Below, one piece after another: positions 1 through 11,340 of a stretch of DNA of 64,000 nucleotides; positions within the stretch are counted from its first letter, which is position 1, and each line of letters starts with the position of its first letter. Both the position numbers and the translations under genes were made by a program. A model generated the notes under the pieces. The model saw nothing but the letters and a program-made list of their open reading frames with translations. It was not told the origin of the DNA and did not search any database. Origin of the DNA: Eucommia ulmoides (Eukaryota; Streptophyta; Magnoliopsida; Garryales; Eucommiaceae); contig CM028329.1 of the NCBI GenBank assembly GCA_016647705.1, forward strand, positions 17,603,410 through 17,667,409, written 5' to 3'.

Positions 1-1143
1 TTTGAATTTCAATAACATTTTTCGGTCTTTCTCACTGAACAACAACTTCAACTTTCTTTGGGTTCACCTGAATACCGTTTCCTAAAATAATATACCCCCA
101 AAATACTACATAATCTAACCAAAATTTGCATTTACTGTACTTCGCATATATCCTCTTCTCCCGCCACGTCTGCAACACGATTCGAAGATGTTCTGCATGC
201 TCGTCTCTTCTTTGGGAATAGATTAATATATCGTCAACGAATACGATAATAATTGATCCAGATAAAGTTGGAAGACCCGATTCATCAAGTCCATAAAGGC
301 AGCAAGAGCGTTTGTCAATCCAAAGAGCATAATCAAGAATTCATAGTGTCTATATCTTGTACGGAACGCCATTTTCGCCACATCACTGTCTCTGACCTTC
401 AATTGGTGATACCCCGATCGAAGATCTATCTTGAAAAATACTTTATCCTTCTAGAGATGGTCAAATAAGTCATCAATCCTAAGTAACGGATATTTATTAC
501 GGACGGTCACCCTATTCAGCTACCGATAGTCGATACACATTCTCAACGTGCCATCCTTCTTCTTCACGAACAAACTGGGGCTACCCATGGGAAACGTTAG
601 GTTTGATAAATCTATGATCTAATAAATCTTGCAACGAAATCTTGTAATTGCATTTTCAATTCTTTCAACTCGGTAGGCGCCATACGATAAGGGGGAATCG
701 ATATAGGAGAAGTTCATGGAAGCAAATCAATAATGACTTCTATCTCCCTATCTACTGGCAACCCTGGCCATTCTTCTGGAAAATACGTCGAGAAAATCTC
801 TGACCACTGAAATATCCGTCGTCTGAACTTCTTTCTGACTGGTGTAAATCACGTGCGCGAGGTATCCCTGACATCCTTTCTTCAATAATCTCCTGGCTTC
901 TAAGGATGAAATCAAACCGACAAGAGTGATAATTATGTCTCCCGAGAATACAAATTCCGGCTCGCCTGAGATTTGAAATGTCACTTTCTTCTTAAAACAA
1001 TCCACCGTGGCATGACAGCCGAACAACAAATCCATATCCAGTATTACATCAAAATCGTAAATATCCAAGGGTAATAGATCTACCAACAATTTCCTACCAC
1101 CAATACAAAGTGAACTATATTTATACGCACTAACTATTAACAT
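1..1143 (-). pseudogene. Ty3/gypsy (Del/Tekay-like) protease and reverse transcriptase, decayed
   Basis: Read on the minus strand, 1143 to about 748 is an open stretch that matches the retropepsin-like domain of Del/Tekay chromoviruses. It has a DFDVILDMDLL core followed by an ATVDCF motif, the conserved GCQGYLAH linker and a VVRDFLDVF segment that leads into RT. From about 720 to 1 the RT fingers and palm follow with several stops: [15 protein letters not shown], then [13 protein letters not shown] and [11 protein letters not shown] are readable. The normal GMDWL motif reads DMDLL. RT runs off the left edge of the window, so RNase H, integrase and the 3' LTR would lie outside. It belongs with the PBS at 1969-1981 and the LTR at 1986-4948. 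The superfamily call is firm; the clade call rests on motif recognition. Confidence 0.85.
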
Positions 1144-1968
1144 GGACTCATAGTTCTCGGCTACTTCCTACACATCATTCTCTATTAATTCACACTGCAT
1201 TTGCCCATTTCGTATAACTTTTAAATCTACCTACTCATCAACCTAAAACATATTTCCAAAGTAAATCCTTTCTAGATTAGTCTACATCTTATCTCTTCCG
1301 TTTTATTTCAGATTTTTATTTCATACCACCGAATGGTCGTCTTTTTCTGCTTTAAACATATGAACCTCCCTCTCCACTAAAATCACGAGCACACCCACAC
1401 ATTTCTGATAGAATCCGCGTATCTCAAATAGTAGCGCAGTGTGTCGTGTCATTGCATAAATAAAGAGTTGTCAACTGATTTAATTCAATGAATAACTTAA
1501 CATTGAACGAAATAAGTATACTCAACCATACTGTTGGTTCAACAATAAAAATATTACGTACTACCAACAGGGAATCCCAATGTCAAATACTATGAATAGA
1601 ATTACTTATCAGTTATAATTTAATATTCTTAACCACTAGCACCCCCACAATCGCGATCTACCCATTACCACTACCAACCACCACCCAAACCACCAACATG
1701 CAGTATCACACTTTGCCGCACCCACTAATTGCCAACAAGACAACTAATCATGCACGATGCCAATATATCATCTAATGTAATGCAATAACTATCACTCGCC
1801 TGCCGAACCCACCTATTGACACCTTATCTCACGATCCACCACTAGCTCGACACCATCTATCGACACCCTATCTCAAAGTCTCCTACTGACTAGACGATTG
1901 GCACGTCTTCCTATCTCATGATCCTCTATTAACACAACTACTGGCAAGTCTACAGAACCTATTACCTA
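1144..1968 (-). other. Internal leader/gag position of the Del-like element, no coding left
   Basis: In an intact element the gag gene with its CCHC knuckle would lie here, between the PBS and protease. I see no gag domain and no zinc knuckle on the minus strand, only short stop-riddled frames and short CA-rich and CTATC-rich runs. At about 825 bp it is shorter than a full leader plus gag. This suggests an internal deletion or very heavy decay. Confidence 0.45.
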
Positions 1969-1981
1969 GGCCCTGATACCA
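1969..1981 (-). other. Primer binding site (initiator tRNA-Met type)
   Basis: The minus strand reads TGGTATCAGGGCC, close to the standard plant initiator-Met PBS TGGTATCAGAGC. It lies 4 bases inside the LTR edge at 1986, as expected for a minus-strand element whose 5' LTR is on its right. Confidence 0.75.
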
Positions 1982-2666
1982 AAATTGTCACGACTCGTCC
2001 CAAAATCTCGACATCCCGGGCTGGCGTGACGACATCACCGAAAACAACCAACCAACCAACTATTACATGACAATATGCATATATATAAATAAACCATCAT
2101 CTATATGAAATTATACATATTTCTGTTATGGGAACACACTCGTTCCCCAAATATACTAATAGCAAAATATAATACCATGAACCCCTCACAGGTTCACCTC
2201 ATAAAGCTTATCTCAACCTTCATACGACTCCATCATAGGACTCTACCTAGCGCCAGTAGGGGACCGACTCCTAACTGTTTCACCTGCGAGTGTATTGTCT
2301 TCTTAGTAAAAATATTTTTTTATAATAAAACTCATTCTACAACATCTAAATGGATCAAGTGTAAGTTTATAAATACCACATAGCTCGTAAAATCCCCAGT
2401 ATAAAAGTAGGGAAAATAAAGCGACATAATTAAGTTTCATTAAAATCCAACTAATATAAAAATCATACTAATCACCATGATAATAAATATCAAATCAGCC
2501 AATATACATAAAACACCACATCTCAAGCACATATCTCAAATACACTTTTCAAGCACAAAACTCAAACACACACTGGCTAGCCCTAGTGATCATTTTAACC
2601 TCACGATCGGGAGTTGCAATCGTACCGTACCACCCGTAGGATTTGCCTTCCTAACAGACACCAATC

Positions 2667-2775
2667 ACTCCGCCGAAGCGGATAATCACTGTGCAGTATA
2701 AACGTCTAACATCACTCTGCCGAAGTAGATAAACATCACTCCGCCGAAGTGGATAACATCACTTCGCCAAAGCAG
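2667..2775. repeat. Short repeats of a CTCCGCCGAAGYGGATAA-like motif
   Basis: Four imperfect copies of a CATCACTCCGCCGAAGTGG-like unit follow each other inside the Del LTR, spaced about 25-40 bases. They run into a stretch of AATAACATCRTCAAATTA-like repeats up to about 2900. They are internal LTR subrepeats, possibly regulatory; no function can be read from the sequence. Confidence 0.6.
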
Positions 2776-3020
2776 ATAAATACTATGGTATCGTGAAGTC
2801 AATAACATCGTCAAATTACGAATCAATAACATCATCTAATTAACAACATCGTCAAATTAATAACATCATCATCAAATCATAACGTAATGATATCATCTTA
2901 TCAACATTGTCAGATCACACATCCACCTCTCTTTTCCAAAAACTGACTTTTTATCCGAAAATCATATTTCTTACTTTCTTTTAAAAATGAAACGTCTGAT
3001 TTTATCAAAACCACTTTTTC

Positions 3021-3056
<36 letters not shown>

Positions 3057-3853
3057 TACATATTTAGAAAGGCGGATATTTTTCACTCTCTTTTAAAACC
3101 ACCAAATTTCAGCGACAAACCATTTTCAACTTCCTTTCGAAACCAATACAATTCATCGAAAATCCATTTTCTCAACTCACCCAGAAACCTGCTTGATCCA
3201 TATCATTTTGAAATCATTTAATTTAACTACAAGCATTTTCATCATATATATATATATATATATAAATAGTTTGGCAAGAAGACAGTACACTCACCTCGTG
3301 ATCCGCTGCCAAAAACTTTTACCGACCATACTCTAACTTTACTCCGGTGCCTGCGAACCTATTAGTGACAAGGCCTAAATTAATACTTTAGGTAAAAAAA
3401 AATGACCCAATCATGCAAATGCAGGTCCTATGTTCCGTATTTTCCCATTCCCCACATTTTATTATGTAAAATTATTATTTGATAAATTTTCATTTCGTTA
3501 AAAGTTACTGCATTCCCAAATTTATTATTCCCGCTACGAAATTTTCGATGCGTTAATTTAATTTTATAAACTAAAATAAATTCAACGAAAAATGTTACCC
3601 GTTCCGAATCGTTCACGGGTCGCGAGATGGATTTTGGATTCTATTGGGGTTCTTTCTATAATTTTCTTTTTTTCTCTCATCTTCTTCTTTCTTTTTCCTT
3701 TTTCTGTTCTATTTTGTTTGCTGGATTCCCTACCGCTGACTGACGAAGAGCTCCCGCCGTCGATCAAGGCTCGCTGCCCCACCAGCTCTCTCTCTCTCCA
3801 ACATCCTTCTGTCGGCGATCAACATACACATACCACAGCAGCAGACACAACAT

Positions 3854-3877
3854 ACACACACACACACACACACACAC
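3854..3877. repeat. (CA)n microsatellite
   Basis: A pure CA run of about 12 units lies inside the Del LTR, in a wider CA-rich stretch (about 3830-4290). It accounts for the low-complexity open frames on both strands here. Confidence 0.9.
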
Positions 3878-4478
3878 TCAACCAACTGGCGCTGAACGAC
3901 ACATATACACCAGCACTGGACGACGAGCGACCACCTCCGCACCCACCTATCTGACCGAACAACCACACACATACACGTACACCCACGTAACTGATCAAAA
4001 CAGAGCATTCATACACAAACATAACACATACACAACCCACAATCGCCGTCGACAACACACCTATAGAACGATGAAATGAAACAGAGCACCTACCTATGCA
4101 CACACACGATCGACGATAAAAAACATACGCACTTACCCAATGACGACAAATACACCCACACCGTCGAGCAAGACGGCGAAGCTCACACCCACGTCGGAAC
4201 CCAACGCCTCCGGATGACAGACCAAAACACCCATACATACTCACGACGATCAAAATAGAGGCACACCCCCGTCCAATCACATGCACACACTCACCCAATG
4301 CCTGAACACGATAGTGATGATCACACCCTCTCACATTCCCACAATCATCGGCCGATCAGAACAGAAACCACGCCTACCGGCGATCACGAACAGCTTGATG
4401 ACGCCCACCTCCGGTCCTCTCTCTCTTCTCTGAATTTTCTGATTTTGATTTTCTAGATTTTTCTAATCTTTACATTCA

Positions 4479-4481
<3 letters not shown>

Positions 4482-4539
<58 letters not shown>
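4482..4539. repeat. (TA)n microsatellite
   Basis: About 29 uninterrupted AT units lie inside the Del LTR. Runs of this length are usually polymorphic between individuals. Confidence 0.95.
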
Positions 4540-4542
<3 letters not shown>

Positions 4543-4948
4543 TGTAATTAGTGGTTTGTGAAATGATCTTCCCCTGCCACGTCGCCCCATTCCTCTCTCT
4601 CTCTTATCGCCGGCGATCTCACTGCACACACACACACTATATATGTGTTTTTTAAAAAAAATCTTTCGTTAAATTGCTCTTTTCTCCCCCTCGTTCTTTA
4701 AATCTTTATTTTAATCCAAATTTATCATTTATTATTTTCTTAATTTGTAATCTCACCCCCTTAAAATTTTTAAGAAAAAAGTTAAATGCCAATTTACCTC
4801 CCAAAGTTTGGATTGAAAGTTTCTAAATTTGCAAAATGAACCCTAAACTTTTAATTTGAATTTTTAATTTGCATATTTCTCCTTCATATTTTTCTAAATG
4901 CTCAATAATGCAACTAAATTGATGTACATGTGAAATCGAGGTCTTACA

Positions 4949-5610
4949 TCCCTCGTCTTACACTTGGGAGAGGTGGTGAGAGAGTTTTAGAACTGAGATT
5001 GTCGATAGGGTAAATACAACGCATGAAATCAATGACGTTGGGGCGAGACTCACGTGACCTAGGGTCATTAAGACGTTTAGGGGGACTTCTTCACTGATTT
5101 GAAGTCGCGTATTCCCTCGTCTTAGACTCGGGAGAGGTGACGAGAGAGTTTTAGAACTGAGATTGTCGATAGGGTAAACACAACGCATGAAATCAATGAC
5201 GTTGGGGCGAGACTCACATGACCTAGGGTCGTTAAGACGTTGAGGAGGACTTCTTCATTGATTTGAAATCGCGTATTCCCTCGTCTTACACTCGGGAGAG
5301 GTGGCGAGAGAGTTTTAGAACTGAGATTGTCGATAGGGTAAACACAACGCATGAAATCAATGACGTTAGGGCGAGACTCACGTGACCTAGGGTCGTTAAG
5401 ACATTGAAGGGGACTTTTTCGTTGACACGAAGTCACGTTATATCCCTCATCTTACACTCGAGAGAGGTGGAGAAAAAGTTTACGAACTGAGGTTTTGTGT
5501 GCAATCAATGAGGTTGGGGCAAGACTCACGCAACCTAGGGTCGTTAAGACGTTGAGGGGGACTTCTTCAACATCATGGCTAACCCCTGACTCTTTCTCCA
5601 CCGGTTTTCT
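4949..5610 (-). repeat. Tandem array, about 164-168-bp unit, four copies
   Basis: Copies begin at about 4950, 5114, 5278 and 5446, each opening with CCCTCRTCTTA and sharing GAGATTGTCGATAGGG, GGGCGAGACTCAC and TGACCTAGGGTC blocks. The first three are very similar; the fourth is shortened by an internal deletion after its ACTGAG block. Related subrepeats occur in the Athila LTR at 7560-7800 and twice in the solo LTR at 50250-50640, but in the opposite orientation relative to the LTR. The array directly follows the end of the Athila-like gag on the minus strand and extends its open frame. The Del LTR cuts it at 4948/4949, so more copies may lie beyond the insertion. Confidence 0.8.
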
Positions 5611-7126
5611 CGCTTCAACCTCGTGTTTGCTTCTCAATGTAATAGCCTTGTATTCCCTCGGGTTAGTTTCCGTGTTGCTAGAAAAAAATTTCCTTGGTCT
5701 TCTTTTGGATTACACTTGCAAGTTGCCCGATCTAAGTCTCCAATGATTTCACAGTAGCATTTGTGTTTGTACATGTGGTCTCAATCGAGTCAAGCCTCGT
5801 CTCGTGCTTGTTAAGCTTGTTGTGCGTCTCACGCAATATTGTTTGCGTTTTCCTCATGAAAGAACCCATCATATCTTCTAAGTTTAGATTTTGATTTTGA
5901 AGAAGAGATTGTTGCATTTGGCGGTTTTGTTGCATAGGATAACCTTGAGCTTGTGTTTTATAACCAGGAGGTGGCCACAATGTGTTTTGATTGTTCACAT
6001 ATGAAAAGTTTTTATGGTTGTGAAGTACAGGATGATAGTGAGTCAGAATGTTGGCGGCGGACCTTGAAGTATAAGCCTGATTGTTGACGAAGTGACATTC
6101 TTCGAACTCACTATCCACTCCGAGTTGAGAACTGCTTACAGCATTCATTGTTTCATGACTTGACGAAGTATCCTTAGTTGAGAAGGCGACTAATTGATCT
6201 GAGAGTTTTGAGACTTGGGCCGATAAGGTAGCAATATGATTGGCTTCTTGAATTGAAGCTATATTTCTTCCCTTGTTTCTCTCATTTGGTCATTGGTAAT
6301 TATTGACCGTCATTTCCTCCAATAACACATTCACTTCAGTTGGTGTTTTTGACAATAATGATCCTCCCGAGGTGGCATCAGCTATAGTCCTTGTTTGGTA
6401 ATCCAACCCATTGTAGAAGAGTTGGGTTTGAAACTAATCTTGATAACCATGTTGGGGGCACCGACACAATAGATCATTAAATCTTTCTCACGCTTCAAAT
6501 AGTGGCTCGTAGTCCTTCTGGCAAAATTATGCTATTTCACCTCTGAGTTGAGAAGTCTTAGAAGGTGAGAAAAACTTAGTAAGGAACCTTTAAGCAAGGT
6601 CCTTCCAAGTGTTGATACTTCCCGGTTAGATTGATTGTAACCAACCCCATGCTTGGTCATGAAGTGAAAATAGAAATAACCTCAACCGTATTACATCCTC
6701 AGCAACACCGTTGATTTTTACTGTATCACATATCTCCAAAAAAGTAGCCAGATGGACATTAGGGTCCTCATGTAAATTGCCACCATATTGGTTTTGTTGA
6801 ACTGTATTGATCTGGGCGGGCTTTAACTCAAAGTTATTGGCCTGGATCACCTGCCTCCGAATTCCTAAGTAGTTATCGAACATAACTGACCGATATTAGT
6901 CCCTAAGGACCCTTTGCGGAACTTCTTGCTCCAGAGGCTGCTGCGGTAGTGCCTGTAGAACCGGCGGTTGTTGAGGCATATGTGGCATACTATCGTCTCC
7001 ACCTTTGGCCATAGTGTGAGCTTGGATTCTTCTCTCTCTCATTATTCTTGTTAAAGTACACTTGATCTCGGGGTCAAGAGTAAAGAATTCCAAACTTCTA
7101 CTACGTCGCATGCACTGCTCGATCAC
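5452..7126 (-). pseudogene. Athila-like Ty3/gypsy gag, broken
   Basis: Minus-strand gag in at least four frame blocks. The N-terminus at 7126-6896 includes SRSLEFFTLDPEI. The capsid-like retrotransposon_gag domain at 6883-6626 includes ANNFELKPAQI, a GGNLHEDPNVHLATFLEIC block and DVIRLRLF. A Q/N-rich middle lies at 6148-5732. The C-terminal part near 5690-5560 has a TNPREYKAITLR-like block. These blocks are typical of the Athila gag. Stops and frameshifts separate them, for example at about 6620-6150. Downstream the frame runs into the tandem array at 4949-5610, and the pol region expected next is missing from the window because the Del element was inserted. No intact product is expected. Confidence 0.85.
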
Positions 7127-7220
7127 AATAAATGAAACAAATTAAAAAACAATGAATTGAAAAACAAATAAAATAATTCAACTATTTGGTCACAATATCA
7201 ACCAATTCAAAACACACTTC

Positions 7221-7236
7221 CTCGGCAATGGCACCA
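7221..7236 (-). other. Primer binding site, Athila type
   Basis: The minus strand reads TGGTGCCATTGCCGAG, close to the TGGCGCCGTTGCCGGGGA PBS commonly seen in Athila elements and usually assigned to tRNA-Asp. It lies a few bases inside the LTR edge at 7243 and upstream of the gag start. Confidence 0.75.
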
Positions 7237-7242
7237 AAAACT

Positions 7243-8676
7243 TGGACACGACTACTTTTTCACGTCTTAATATACTCGCAAGTGAACGAGATCAAGTTTT
7301 AATATAGTGGATCTTTTGATCGGATATCATCCTCTGGAAAACGTGTTTGATTGATTGAATACCGCAATTTCCATAGTTATATATTATCTCAACGGTTCAA
7401 GAAATGTTTAAGTTTGAATATTTAAAAACTAAGTTAAACTAACAACTATTGGGTTAATTCTAATTAAATGGATTACCTAGGGATTGATTTCATTCGCTTA
7501 ATACATGTTTGACTTCATTTAATCAATAATAATGGTGTTTATTCTATCCGACAATCTAGGTATCTCAAACTCGCTCATTACCTCTCCCGAGTGTAAAATT
7601 AGCGATTATGTGACTTCATGTTAACGCCGAAGTCCTCCTCTAGCATTTTATATAATATATAATCACATGAGTCTTGACCCAACCTCACGGATTGCACACT
7701 TTCTAACGCCCTCCCAGGTCGTTAGATTGTCGTGATGTGTTTTACCCTAGTTCGAATACGGGGTTAATTCTCTCGAGTGTCAAATCTGGTATTCTCAAAA
7801 CCAATCCTAATACCTTAACAAGCATATTAAAATTTTAATCAAGCAGTAAACACAATCGAATTTACACAAATAATCGTTAAAGTAACATATATTCACTCAA
7901 ACATGTATTTACATGAGTTACATCAATCTCTAGATAATATTTATCTAGCCTACCATGATATTAACCATACAAATATTAAAATCAGAAGGATTCATCATCA
8001 TTTGAAATGAAAAGTTAAGCTACAAAGATCGAAACAAAGGAATAACAATCAAATCTTAAAGTAGAGTGGTCCACTATCGCCAAAGATCGGCCCTGAATTG
8101 ATTCATCTTCTCCAAATGTTGAATCTCATCTTTGAGCTCTCAAAATATGCTTAAGATCAAGTCTATCAAGTATGGAAACGTTCTTGACAAATGGGGAAAA
8201 CAAGGGCTTAAATAAAAGGCTTCAAAATATCTAGAAAATATATATTTTCTGCACAGAGAGATCGCCACAGCAGTGGTTCACCGCTGCGGTGGTGAGTTAA
8301 GTCGGTTAACTTCACTGCTGCAGCGGTGAACCAAAACCTAAACTCTCTGTACTTTCACCGCCTCGGCTGTGAGACTAGCATAATTTACTAGACTTTCACT
8401 GCCTTAGCGGTAAATAACAGCTGCGGCGGTGACTTCTGCACAATTCTCCGTGTATCTCCACCGCCTCAACGGTGGCCTGACCGCCGCAGTGGTGGGTTTG
8501 CTATCCTGAAACCTTATTTCTCTCACCGTTTTTCCACCGCTTTGCTTGTTTATCACTCGATTACGTCCCTACACCTGAGTTACATAAAAACAAACAAAAA
8601 TGCAATAAAATATTACTAAAATACTTGAAAACTACCAAATTCGGCTTAGGAGTAGATAGGTATTTTCAACCTATCA
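7243..8676 (-). repeat. 5' LTR of the Athila-like element, about 1.43 kb
   Basis: On the + strand it runs from TGGACACG (beside the PBS) to AACCTATCA. Read on the minus strand it opens TGATAGG and carries a short inverted repeat, CCTATC/GATAGG, at its tip. Its plan matches the solo LTR at 49908-51622: a related first 250 bp, the fragmented 165-bp-type subrepeat, then a block of CCGC/GCGG palindromes (8265-8500), then the same CCTATCA end. The right border lies inside a copia LTR fragment, so this element was inserted into older retrotransposon DNA. Confidence 0.75.
8265..8500. repeat. Cluster of imperfect CACCGC/GCGGTG palindromes in the Athila LTR
   Basis: About eight half- or full-sites of a CACCGCYNNGGCGGTG-type palindrome occur in about 235 bases, for example TCACCGCTGCGGTGGTGA and CACCGCCTCAACGGTGG. 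An equivalent cluster built on CGCCTAGGCGG occupies the same part of the solo LTR at 51115-51410. Confidence 0.75.
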
Positions 8677-9134
8677 ACTGCTCAAGTTGGAACATCTATC
8701 CTTAATCCGATTTTAATTTATTTTCTTCAACGTTTTCACCCCTTTGACTTATTTCTTTTCTCGATTAGCTCCACTAAAATCTTAAATTCGATTTTAATCA
8801 ATTATCCTTATTTTTTTTTTCAATTACGCATAGAAGCAAATAATTTAACTAATTAGAATCCTATAAAAACACACATTATTTTGAAAACTAATTTGTGTCA
8901 TGTGTGATCTTAACCGGGATACATTAAGAGTTAAAATTTAACCTGAGTTGTTTTCCTTAGGTTCTTCAATTTCTTCGGTCTCTTAACATCCATCATCTTT
9001 GTCAATTTCTTCAGCATTCATTTTCTTTTTGATAATATCTTAACTGGAACTTATAAATTGAAATACTCAATAAAATTGTTAGTTCCGCCAAAAATATCAA
9101 CATTTGATTTTCCATCAAAATTTTAGGATAAACA
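8677..9134 (-). mobile_element. LTR fragment of the copia A/B family, inserted in the Tat element
   Basis: Read on the minus strand this opens TGTTTATCC at 9134. It then follows the first 450 bases of the copia A and B LTRs block by block: TTTTGATG, AAATGTTGATATTTTT, GAAGAAATT, ACAACTC and TTAATGTA..CCGG. It is more diverged than copies A and B are from each other. Its left end is cut at 8676/8677 by the Athila LTR. It interrupts the Tat gypsy reading frame just after the integrase C-terminus. Confidence 0.65.
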
Positions 9135-10500
9135 GGTCCCTAGCATGTTTACTCTAGTTACTCGGTAGAGGCCTTCCCAATTAGGGGCTAGTTTTCCCAA
9201 ACAAGCCTCTAGGCGATACGGTATTACTCTTCTGAGTACTAGATCCCCTACAGCAAAGTGCCTTGGATGTATTGCATGATTGAACATCCTTGTCACTCTT
9301 GACTTATAGGCCGCCATCCTCATTGCTGCCTTGTCATGTCTCTTTTCTAGTTGGTCCATCTCTTGTTGTATGCCTTTTTCATCCTCCACAAGATTGATAG
9401 TGCCATCCCATCTTGAAAGCAACCCAATCTCCTCTGAAACTACAGCTTTAGTTCCATAAGTCATGGAGAATGGTGATTCTCCTGTGCTGGATGTTGGTAT
9501 AGTCAGGTAAGCCCATAATACTATTGGTAGTTCCTCCACCCACTTGCCTCTGGCGTCATCCAGGATTTTCTTGAGTACTTCCTTGATAGAACGGTTTGTC
9601 ACCTTAACTTGTCCATTGGCTTGTGGATACGCTGGGCTGGACATCCACTGCTGAATTTTCAATTTGTTGTACATCCATGCAACTTTGTCGCTGGTGAATG
9701 GTGTTCCGTTATCAAATATGGGTATCGCAGGAATGTCAAAACGATAGATCATATTCTTCCAAAGGAAGTTCTTCACTTATTTTCTCCTACTGTCACGAAG
9801 GCTTCAGCTTCAACCCACGTGGTGAAGTAATCAATTATTACTAGTAAGTATTTTTTGTTTCCTGATGCTAAGGTGAACGACCCTAGTACATTCATCCCCC
9901 ATTGAGCTAACGGCCATGGGCTGGTTATCAGTGTTTGTTGTTAAGTTGGGACTTTGATATCCTTAGAGAACCATTGGAACTTGTTGTATTTTTTGACAAT
10001 TTCTTGCGTATCGATATGCATGGTTGGCTAATAGTATCCAATTCTTAGTACCTTGTGCCTCAAGGTCCTTCATCCTTGATGATTTTCGCAAACTCATTCG
10101 TGGATCTTTCGTAGAACATAGGTGGCCTCCTTTAGTCCTAAACAAAGCATTAGAGGTTCGAAAAAAAAACCCTCTTATATAGTTTATCATTGGTCAATAC
10201 ACACCTTGACACTTTTTACATGATCTTTCTAGCTAATTCCTTGTTGTCTTGCAAAATTCCTTCCTTTAGATACTGAACAAAATGGGTTCTCCAGTCTTCT
10301 TCTTAATCAATCTTGCCTAAGCATGGGCAAAGGTTGGTTGATGCTGCTATAGATGGTTGCTCAAGAAACTCCACCAGTTCAAATCGCTAATTAGATCCGA
10401 ATGAAGAAGCTAGTACTGATAGTGCAACTGGCTTCTCATTTTAAGCTCTTGGAACAACTTCGTATTTGCAACTCTGGAGTGAGGAGGTTAGCTTATTGAC
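9135..10500 (-). pseudogene. Tat-type Ty3/gypsy integrase, decayed
   Basis: From 9776 to 9135 the minus strand is open and matches the integrase core and C-terminal part of Tat/Retand gypsy elements: PIFDNGTPFTS, the PAYPQANGQ block, KWVEELPIVLWAY, STGESPFSMTYG, then the chromodomain-less C-terminus with VGDLVLRRV and KLAPNWEGLYRV. The second catalytic Asp (DNG) and a Glu three residues after NGQ are in the right places, though the usual NGQAE reads NGQVKVTN. Upstream, 9777-10490 carries the N-terminal zinc-binding region and first half of the core in several frames with stops. The 3' end is cut by a copia LTR at 9134/9135. Non-functional. Confidence 0.85.
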
Positions 10501-10606
10501 CTTATCCACATAAAGTCGTAAGATTTTCTCGTTCACCGTGTATAACTCCATTTATTTGGTTGACCACCAGTTGTGAGTTTGATATCACCTCCAGATTCTG
10601 GGCTCC
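10501..10606 (-). pseudogene. Tat-type RNase H, distal part (separated by copia A)
   Basis: The minus strand reads NLEVISNSQLVVNQI, the last catalytic-Asp region of RNase H with D replaced by N (DSQ to NSQ). Its upstream part continues at 20210 on the far side of copia A, so the two halves flank one insertion. Confidence 0.75.
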
Positions 10607-11019
10607 TATTGATCTCAAAGGTTGATAATTTAGGGAACCAATGAGTTTGTTGAGTGTTTCATAAGAAGAGTTTCATTTAAATATTGTATCATGAAAAAAA
10701 TATCAAGGAAGCAAAGATGGATAATTACGCAATGAAGAGTATTGAAGATCCTGAAGAAATTAGGTGAAATCAACTCAATACTCTTATATTCTTAATACAA
10801 CCCGAATTAGGATCACACACGACACTATTAAATGAGTTATATTTCTGTATGTTGATATGATAAATTTTAGGATCCTAATTAGTGATTAAATATGTGCTCT
10901 TATATGAAATTGAAAATGAAAATTGACCTACGTGAAAATCATGTTTAAAGTTAAAGTTTAGGGTCAATTAAGTTATCCGAGAAAAGCACTCAGTTAATTG
11001 AATTAAACGTTGAGTTTTA

Positions 11020-11340
11020 GAGCAGAAATTGGTAAATGAATTGACCAACCAGCATCAATTGATCAACTGATCAGAAAAGGATTGGTCAACTGATTGAAAC
11101 AGTGAGGTTTCAGAGCAAAAAGTGTAGAACCTACATCAATCGGTCAACCGACCAAGAAAGGTTTGGTTAACCGATGGGCATAGTGTAATGGCAGGTGAAC
11201 TCTCTGAACTAATCGGTCAATCAATCGAGGAGTGATCAGTCAACCGACTAGGAATTTCATTTATCCTAGCTTATATGCTATATCAATCAGTCAACCACAG
11301 GCTTGGGATCGGTCAACCGACTGTTCGGTTAAGATTTCGA
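11020..11340. repeat. Cluster of GGTCAACCGA-type palindromes in copia A 5' LTR
   Basis: About ten copies of an ATCGGTCAACCGAT-like motif occur in about 320 bases, some degraded to ATTGATCAACTGAT. Equivalent clusters lie at 18240-18685, 57190-57535 and 63530-63910 in the related LTRs. Confidence 0.85.

Larger units (their letters stand above)
1986..4948 (-). repeat. 5' LTR of the Del/Tekay-like element, about 2.96 kb
   Basis: On the + strand the segment opens with TGTCACGACTCG next to the PBS and closes with GAGGTCTTACA. Read on the minus strand it therefore starts TGTAAGACC and ends GTGACA, giving proper TG...CA ends. The length is long but acceptable for Del/Tekay. It contains short CCGCCGAAG repeats, a T run at about 3021-3050, a CA repeat and a TA repeat. 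It also has a GC-richer part (3600-4450) with overlapping low-complexity open frames on both strands that I do not regard as genes. The outer border sits inside an Athila-like element. The partner LTR lies off the window, so LTR identity and the target duplication cannot be checked. Confidence 0.65.

Noticed and set aside
3592..4334. Overlapping open frames of 92-171 residues on both strands
   Set aside because: They lie in CA/GT-rich low-complexity DNA inside an LTR, and the translations are V/C/R-rich or T/H-rich without any domain.
4950..5610. Regular repeats that could suggest a CRISPR array or a repeat protein
   Set aside because: Units are 164-168 bp, contiguous and without spacers, and match LTR subrepeats. 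The host is a plant nucleus.
11020..11340. Palindrome cluster as operator array or attachment site
   Set aside because: Found only inside LTRs of one copia family; there is no adjacent recombinase or regulator. Kept as an LTR feature only.
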